A stretch of DNA of 64,000 bases, taken from the NCBI RefSeq assembly GCF_001632365.1, contig NW_024468522.1:265030-329029 (forward strand), read 5' to 3'. Both the position numbers and the translations under genes were made by a program. This document shows, piece by piece, positions 59,233 to 64,000 of the stretch. The notes under the pieces are model-generated. The model searched no databases. It saw only the letters and a program-made list of their open reading frames with translations, and was not told the DNA's origin. Positions within the stretch are counted from its first letter, which is position 1. Every line of letters begins with the position of its first letter. Origin of the DNA: Laetiporus sulphureus 93-53. Lineage: Eukaryota; Basidiomycota; Agaricomycetes; Polyporales; Laetiporaceae.

Positions 59233-60532
59233 AAGCCGGCGTGTCCGACGGCATGAGCCTCACCAGGTCTAACGTTAGGATCGACCGGACGCACCTTCGA
59301 TCGACATCAGTATGCACACTAAAACAGTTTAAGATGAAGAGAGGTAAGAGAAAGGAGACAAGAGTTGAGTAGAGAGGAGGGCAGGGACCGGTGCAGCATG
59401 GAGTTCGGGACGGGTGTAATTTAATGGCTCTGAAGGAGACGGACGTGCCGGTCGCCGCAGCATACGTGAAGAATCCGGCTTCTCATTCGGCCTCAGGCAT
59501 CGGTCGGGGGCCCTCCGAGTGCAGAGGAGCGGGCACGATGCGCCAAGCACAAGAGGTGATAAGATCACGATCTGAGATTGCGCCGATCCTGCAATGGTAT
59601 CACTGGTATGCCCCGACGCTGACGGCATACGGTGGCTGGCAGCAATTGCAGCTCGTCATGATTGAAGCGACCATTGTCGTCAGCACACTTCTGAAATCCA
59701 AGTGGGGGAATCAGAAAATGCATATCGAAGCTGCAGAACCGCAGAAGGTTATCTATTGCATTTACCCATGCGTCAGTCTGCAGCTGGCCTTTGAGCATGA
59801 GGCTGCGACGGAGGAATGGCATGTATTCTGCCTAACAGGATAGCATTGGCGGCTGAGTACGCTTTGGATTACCAGGTACTGATAAGTATTTGGTGCCGAT
59901 ACTGCAAATGATTAATCAGCGGTAGCGGGCATCTAGGCTGCTGATGATCCCGTTAGTAAGTGAGGTTCCAGCCATCCACGGAATTGGGTGGTTACCAGGT
60001 TAATTCCAATGGACGGTGCGGTTGGAGGGGGGATGGGTTTGACACGTTTTTGTTTGCTATGTTCGCACCTGCGCGCATCGGTTGGCCATTTCTCGCGAAA
60101 GCAGGCCATGCAAGCGCACTGGTTATTCTGACACATTTCATATGAGGTCTGAATCTATCTTCAAGATAAACGACAGGATGCCACGGTGTATGCTTCAATC
60201 TAAATGAATTGGAAGGCGGCGTACGCAAAGCTTAAGACCCCTTTGAGAAGGTCAACGGCGGGAAGCCCCGAGCATAAAAATCGACAAATAACTTTGATGT
60301 ATGAAGTATGAACAACCCCTCCTTGTTCAGCCACCGACTACTGGCGCGCAATTCAAGTTCCGATAAATACAGGTCACGTTCACGTGCGCAACGTGCTGAA
60401 GCGAGCAGTGGCAGCAGTCCCACCAGGGCGCATCAAGGACCCCGTGACCGCAAAAGTTCATGACAGCGCTGTTTGTAATCTGCTCGTCGTTGTCTGCGGC
60501 GACCATCTCCACCCTCATCCACCACCACCACC
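59233..60532. other. Divergent intergenic region before BRR2
   Basis: About 1.3 kb. A plus-strand 150-codon frame (59391-59843) has no recognised domain and no joinable exons. The promoters of the RTA1-like gene and BRR2 must lie here. No repeats are seen. Confidence 0.35.
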
Positions 60533-63500
60533 ATGTCTGCAAAACGCGATCTTTCTGGCTACAACTATGCCGCCATCTCCTCACTGGTCTTGACCGCCGA
60601 CAGGTCTGCGCTGCCGCGTCGAGACAAGGAGCCTGATGGCGCCCCCACATCGCTTGCTGGACGTATCAACCCGCATGAGATGGGTTCGCGCGTGCAGCGG
60701 GAAGCCCCTAAGGATCTACAAAAGAAGAAGAAGAGAGCTGCAGACAAGCAAGAGGGAGCCGGGAAGCAGGTGCCTACGCGTCGAACGACCGAGACGACTG
60801 GATTCGGCTACACTGACATTATCGAGGCCACACAAGACGTAGAGGGCCTGACATACCGACCGCGAACGGCGGAGACGCGCGAGGTGTACGAACTCATACT
60901 GTCCAGCGTGCATCAGGCACTTGGCGACCAGGCGCAGGACGTAGTGCGCAGCGCTGCCGACATGGTGCTGGAGACGCTGAAAAACGAGAATACGAAGGAC
61001 TTCGACAAGAAGAAGGAGGTGGAGGAGGTGGTTGGCCCCGTCTCGAATGAGCAGTTTGCGCAGCTGCTCAATCTGTCGAAGAAGATCACGGACTTTGGTG
61101 CGGAGGATGAGACCATGATTGAACCTGACTTGGAAAGGAAGGAAGCGGAGATTGACGAAGAGACGGGCGTTGCGGTCGTGTTTGATGAGGAAGAGGAGGA
61201 AGAGGAGGAGGAAGAGGAAGGCTTTGAGATTCGGGAAGAGTCAGAAGAGGAGGGTGAGGAGGGTGCGGGAGAGGCAGCACCTGAGGCGGGCGCACCCGAG
61301 ACGCTGGAGGGCGAGGAGGAACTTGTCATTGGTGAGGGCTCTGCCGCACAGCAAGGCAAGGCTCATATCGACAGGGACATTGTCTCGCCTCATTCAATTG
61401 ACGGTTTCTGGGTTCAACGTCAAATATCCGAGGTGTATCCCGACCCCGTCACCTCCGCGGACAAGGCCGCGCAAGTATTGTCCATCCTTGGTTCTGAGTC
61501 GAGTCTCCGTGACTGCGAAAACCAACTCATGGAGCTTTTCGAGTACCAGAGCTTCCACATCATCACGAAGTTCCTCAAGAACCGGGATGTTATCGTTTGG
61601 TGCACGAAGCTCATGCGCAGCGATGCGGACGAGCGCGTCAATGTCGAGGTCGCGATGCGTGAGAAGGGTCTTGGGTGGATATTGAGGGAGCTTGCTGGGG
61701 ATAGGAAAGCGAGGGCGAAGGCGGAGGCGGTGGCTATGGAAGTCGACGAGAAGCTCAAAGCCGAGATACCGAAGACCGCCACTCTTGCTCCCGGGACCAT
61801 CGTCCAGCCAAAAGCTACGGTAGATCTCGAGAGCATGATGTTCAGCCAAGGAGGCCACTTGATGTCGAATAAGAAGTGCAAGCTTCCGGAAGGTTCGTTC
61901 AAGCGGGCAAAGAAGGGCTACGAGGAGATTCATGTACCTGCCCCCAAGCAGAAGCCCACTGAGCCGGGTGAGTTGGTGCCCATCACGGACCTGCCACTTT
62001 GGGCGAGGGATGGCTTCTCTGGCATGAAGAATCTCAACCGCGTTCAGAGCAAGCTGTATCCGGTCGCCTTCGGCACGGACGAGCCAATACTGCTGTGTGC
62101 TCCTACGGGCGCTGGAAAGGTATGACACTAGTCAATTTGACATGGAGAGTGTTGGTGTTGACGCACACCTTCAGACGAACGTGGCTATGCTTACGGTCTT
62201 GCATGAGCTGGGCAAGTACCGCGACGAGGAGACTGGTGCCATCGACCTTGACTCCTTCAAGATTATCTATGTCGCACCGATGAAGGCGCTCGTGCAGGAG
62301 ATGGTTGGCAACTTCAGCTCGCGGCTGGGTGCATATGGCATCAAGGTCGGCGAGTTGACTGGAGACGCGCAAATGACGAAGCAGCAGATCTCTGAGACGC
62401 AGATCATCGTCACCACGCCGGAGAAGTACGACGTTATCACGCGGAAGAGCACCGACACCAGCTATACCAACCTCGTGCGGCTCATCATTGTTGACGAGAT
62501 CCACTTGCTGCACGACGAGCGTGGTCCGGTATTGGAGAGCATCATTGCGCGGACGATCAGACGGATGGAACAGACTAACGAGTATGTTCGTCTTGTTGGT
62601 CTCTCTGCTACGCTGCCAAATTACCAGGATGTAGCGACGTTCCTCCGCGTTGACCCGTCCAAGGGCCTCTTCTACTTCGACGCGTCGTACCGGCCGTGCG
62701 CCTTGCAGCAGCAGTTCGTCGGCGTCACGGAGAAGAAGGCTATCAAGCGATACCAAGTGATGAACGAGGTGTGCTACGAGAAGGTGCTTGATCAGGCGGG
62801 CAAGAACCAGACGCTCGTCTTCGTGCATTCGCGTAAGGAGACAGCGAAGACTGCGAGGTTCATCCGGGATATGGCGATCGAGAAGGAGACAATCACCCAG
62901 TTCGTCAAGCCTGAAGGTGCGACTCGAGAGATCCTGCTTGAGGAGTCGAACAATGTTAGGGACACGAACCTCAAGGACCTCCTTCAGTTCGGCTTTGGTA
63001 TCCACCATGCAGGCATGTCGCGCGAGGACCGTGGACTCGTCGAAGAGCTATTCGCGGACGGACACCTCCAAGTTCTGGTCTGCACTGCGACTCTCGCGTG
63101 GGGTGTGAACCTTCCTGCGCACACCGTCATCATTAAGGGCACGCAGATCTACAACCCTGAGAAGGGCCGATGGGTCGAGCTATCGTCGCAGGACGTACTG
63201 CAGATGCTTGGCCGTGCCGGACGGCCGCAATACGACACGTACGGAGAAGGTGTCATCATCACTAACCACTCCGAGCTGCAGTACTACCTGAGCTTGATGA
63301 ACCAGCAGCTGCCGATCGAGTCGCAGTTCGTGTCAAAACTTGCAGACAACCTGAATGCTGAGATTGTCCTGGGTACCATTCGGAACCGCGACGAGGCTGT
63401 CCAATGGCTCGGCTACACATACCTGTACGTGCGTATGCTGAAGGATCCAGCGCTCTACAGTGTTGGCGTCGACTACCTCGAGGACGACCCGGCGCTGGTG

Positions 63501-64000
63501 CAGAAGCGTGCGGACATTGCGCATACGGCCGCCGTCATTCTTGAGAAGTGCCACCTCATCAAGTACGAGCGGGCATCTGGACGATTCCACAGCACCGAGC
63601 TGGGTCGTATTGCCTCTTATTACTACGTGACACACAACTCGATGGCGACGTACAACCAGCACCTCAGGCCAACGATGACAACGCTGGAGCTTTTCAGGGT
63701 ATTTGCTCTGTCCAATGAGTTCAAATTGTTGCCGGTATGTGAATTTGGTGTTGTTATAATCATATATGATACTCAATTTGCATGCTTTTACAGGTTCGAC
63801 AAGACGTAAGTGGCATCTGTACGATATCCCAGAATACAGGTAACTCATTTGGTGCGCGTCTAACAGGAGAAGCTGGAGCTGGGAAAGTTGCTGGAGCGAG
63901 TCCCTATTCCAGTAAAGGAGAGTGTCGAAGAGCCGGCTGCGAAGATCAACGTGCTTTTACAAGCATACATCTCGCAGCTCAAGCTTGAAGGTTCGTTGAG
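60533..64000 (+). CDS. BRR2: BRR2, U5 snRNP RNA helicase (3' end beyond window)
   Basis: BRR2 unwinds U4/U6 during spliceosome activation. The N-terminus ([20 protein letters not shown]) includes the plug-like [20 protein letters not shown], a strongly acidic run (about 61180-61340) and a PWI-like helical region. The first helicase cassette has CAPTGAGK, an intron (62119-62174) splitting the P-loop, then [78 protein letters not shown] and [16 protein letters not shown] Sec63-type start follows ([14 protein letters not shown]). After FKLLP comes a 12-base micro-exon (63794-63805, VRQD), then [18 protein letters not shown] to the window end. About half of the protein is present. Confidence 0.95.
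63794..63805 (+). other. BRR2: 12-base micro-exon of BRR2
   Basis: Flanked by TTACAG before and GTAAGT after, it encodes four residues (VRQD). It joins FKLLP to EKLELGKL in frame. Confidence 0.75.

Noticed and set aside
60913..61359. Ser-rich minus-strand frame of 148 codons
   Set aside because: It is the antisense of BRR2's acidic repeat and has no independent support.
1..64000. CRISPR arrays, bacterial operons, rRNA genes
   Set aside because: The window is intron-rich eukaryotic DNA; no regular spaced repeats or rRNA segments were seen.

Overview
The window is nuclear DNA of a filamentous basidiomycete, most likely an Agaricomycete. Genes are densely packed on both strands. Nearly every gene is split by many GT-AG introns of about 45-65 bases. 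Protein families with a fungal stamp include a PROPPIN, a fungal tRNA ligase, an RTA1-like exporter, HAP3, a basidiomycete GNAT and a Tad1-type LINE relic. Exon joins below were worked out by hand from reading frame and splice signals, so boundaries are predictions.

Layout. 0.4-4.4 kb: GPN2 GTPase and a frameshifted GNAT acetyltransferase. 5.4-8.0 kb (minus): a Polycomb-type E(z)/KMT6 histone methyltransferase, gene A. 8.5-10.4 kb: M20 dipeptidase. 10.6-11.9 kb: a LINE relic with target-site duplication, sitting upstream of HAP3/NF-YB (12.2-12.8 kb). 13.1-14.5 kb (minus): an uncharacterised low-complexity protein. 15.0-16.7 kb: ATG18. 17.4-20.1 kb (plus): a second, divergent E(z) gene, gene B. 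21.1-22.1 kb (minus): MIS12/MTW1. 24.1-24.9 kb: ribosomal protein eL14. 25.2-26.1 kb (minus): a TMEM242-like membrane protein. 26.1-29.5 kb: gene-poor. 29.5-31.5 kb: UNC93-like transporter. 32.9-35.0 kb: F-box protein. 35.3-38.5 kb (minus): tRNA ligase. 39.0-40.7 kb: aldo-keto reductase. 40.7-41.1 kb (minus): small mitochondrial-type protein. 41.8-44.3 kb: EXO70. 45.0-45.7 kb: transcription-factor remnant. 46.8-48.1 kb: multi-span membrane protein. 49.0-49.8 kb (minus): APH-fold kinase. 50.2-55.0 kb: SEC31. 55.4-57.0 kb: thymine-DNA glycosylase. 57.8-59.2 kb (minus): RTA1-like protein. 60.5 kb to the right edge: BRR2, cut by the window end.

Most genes are unrelated housekeeping functions: secretion (SEC31, EXO70), splicing of mRNA and tRNA (BRR2, TRL1), translation (eL14), kinetochore (MIS12), autophagy (ATG18) and CCAAT transcription (HAP3). 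The outstanding feature is the pair of E(z) genes in opposite orientation, pointing away from each other, about 9 kb apart. They share an unusual N-terminal block, the Cys-rich CXC block, the SET domain and intron phases. Gene A keeps the canonical SET motifs. Gene B does not: its asparagine-histidine-serine motif is altered and its DNA is AT-rich. This suggests local duplication of a H3K27 methyltransferase followed by divergence.
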